DNA from: JADJNW01 sp033761835
GTDB taxonomy: Bacteria > Bacteroidota > Bacteroidia > Chitinophagales > Saprospiraceae
Direction: 5' to 3'
DNA length: 8,446 nucleotides
NCBI GenBank assembly: GCA_033761835.1
Contig: JANRME010000036.1
Location: 1 to 8,446, forward strand
Within the stretch, counting starts at the first letter, position 1, and each line of letters begins with the position of its first letter. The notes under the pieces were generated by a model. That model was not told where the DNA came from. It ran no database searches and saw only the letters and a list, made by a program, of their open reading frames with translations. The translations under genes were made by a program, and so were the position numbers. Positions 8,327 to 8,446 of the stretch are shown here, piece after piece.

Positions 8327-8410
8327 ATTTTAAAATATTTTAGTTTTATGGTGTTTTTGTATTATAGTGTTATAACACAAAAATACCATAACATCATAAC
8401 ACCAAAAAAT
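8327..8410 (-). repeat. Opposed 8-base repeat arms between permease copies (element 2)
   Basis: On the plus strand, units ATTTTAAA, ATATTTTA, GTTTTATG, GTGTTTTT, GTATTATA, GTGTTATA fill 8327-8374. Opposed units TATAACAC, AAAAATAC, CATAACAT, CATAACAC, CAAAAAAT fill 8371-8410, up to the stop codon of the third permease copy. The arms meet in the perfect 12-base palindrome GTGTTATAACAC (8367-8378). A second, longer fold is stronger: 8346-8360 pairs with 8377-8391 (15 bp, one G-T wobble), then one mismatch, then TTATA/TATAA (8362-8366 with 8371-8375) around a GTGT loop. This gives an almost continuous 46-base hairpin. Compared with 5873-5957, the 9 bases next to the start codon are alike, the arm on that side has one more octamer, and the arm towards the stop codon is equal at 40 bases. 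Confidence 0.8.
8378..8406 (-). promoter_or_regulatory. Candidate Bacteroidota-type promoter for the second permease copy
   Basis: On the minus strand, TATTTTTG (8385 down to 8378) fits the Bacteroidota -7 box TANNTTTG exactly. TTTG (8406 down to 8403) fits the -33 box, with 17 bases between, at the short end of the known range. Transcription would start near 8370, about 50 bases before the ATG at 8317. The promoter would sit inside the hairpin element. At the matching place in the other spacer the box is TGTTTTTG (one mismatch) with 16-base spacing, so that copy looks weaker. The region is low-complexity and AT-rich, so a chance match is quite possible. Confidence 0.35.
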
Positions 8411-8446
8411 TCACTCATTCTTCAAGCTCTCCACCGGATTCGCCAC
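8411..8446 (-). CDS. ABC transporter permease, third copy, only the last 11 codons in the window
   Basis: Read on the minus strand, the final bases encode VANPVESLKNE followed by TGA (stop at 8411-8413). This is the characteristic C-terminus of the two permeases downstream (VANPVESLKTE and MANPVESLKTE), so at least a third member of the tandem array runs off the right edge. Its distance to the next start codon is 93 bases, nearly that of the other spacer (85), which supports a repeated gene-plus-spacer unit. Nothing can be said about the rest of this gene. Confidence 0.85.
   Translation of the reverse strand: MANPVESLKNE

Overview
The window reads as part of a Bacteroidota chromosome, plausibly of the Saprospiria type, though the class is a guess. 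The reasons are the fabF-rnc gene order, a family of roughly 790-residue FtsX/MacB-like permeases ending in NPVESLKTE, starts without Shine-Dalgarno sequences, and one good match to the Bacteroidota promoter TTG-N17-TANNTTTG. No tRNA, rRNA, CRISPR array, transposase or phage gene is visible.

Left part (1-3473, plus strand): the 3' nine-tenths of fabF (beta-ketoacyl-ACP synthase II), a 252-base spacer with alternative hairpins, rnc (RNase III, starting at TTG), and a gene for a SWIM zinc-finger protein with a small hairpin just before its start. fabF and rnc are housekeeping genes whose adjacency is common in this phylum. The SWIM gene stands without the AAA/VWA partner genes often found beside its relatives.

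Right part (3506-8446, minus strand, convergent with the left part across only 32 bases): a tandem array of paralogous ABC-type permeases. In transcription order these are the last 11 codons of a third copy (8411-8446), a second copy with one frameshift (5958-8317), and an intact 788-residue copy (3506-5872). No ATPase subunit lies in the window. The array looks like local duplication: the first 60 residues and the C-termini of the copies are very similar, while the first periplasmic part has diverged strongly.

The most unusual signal lies in the two spacers between the permeases (5873-5957 and 8318-8410). Both are built on an 8-base period (GTGTTATR, and its complement YATAACAC) arranged as two opposed arms around a palindromic centre. 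Both run exactly 40 bases from the centre to the upstream stop codon. Their total lengths differ by exactly 8 bases, one repeat unit. They fold into long hairpins, and one carries a good promoter match. I know of no named element with this architecture.
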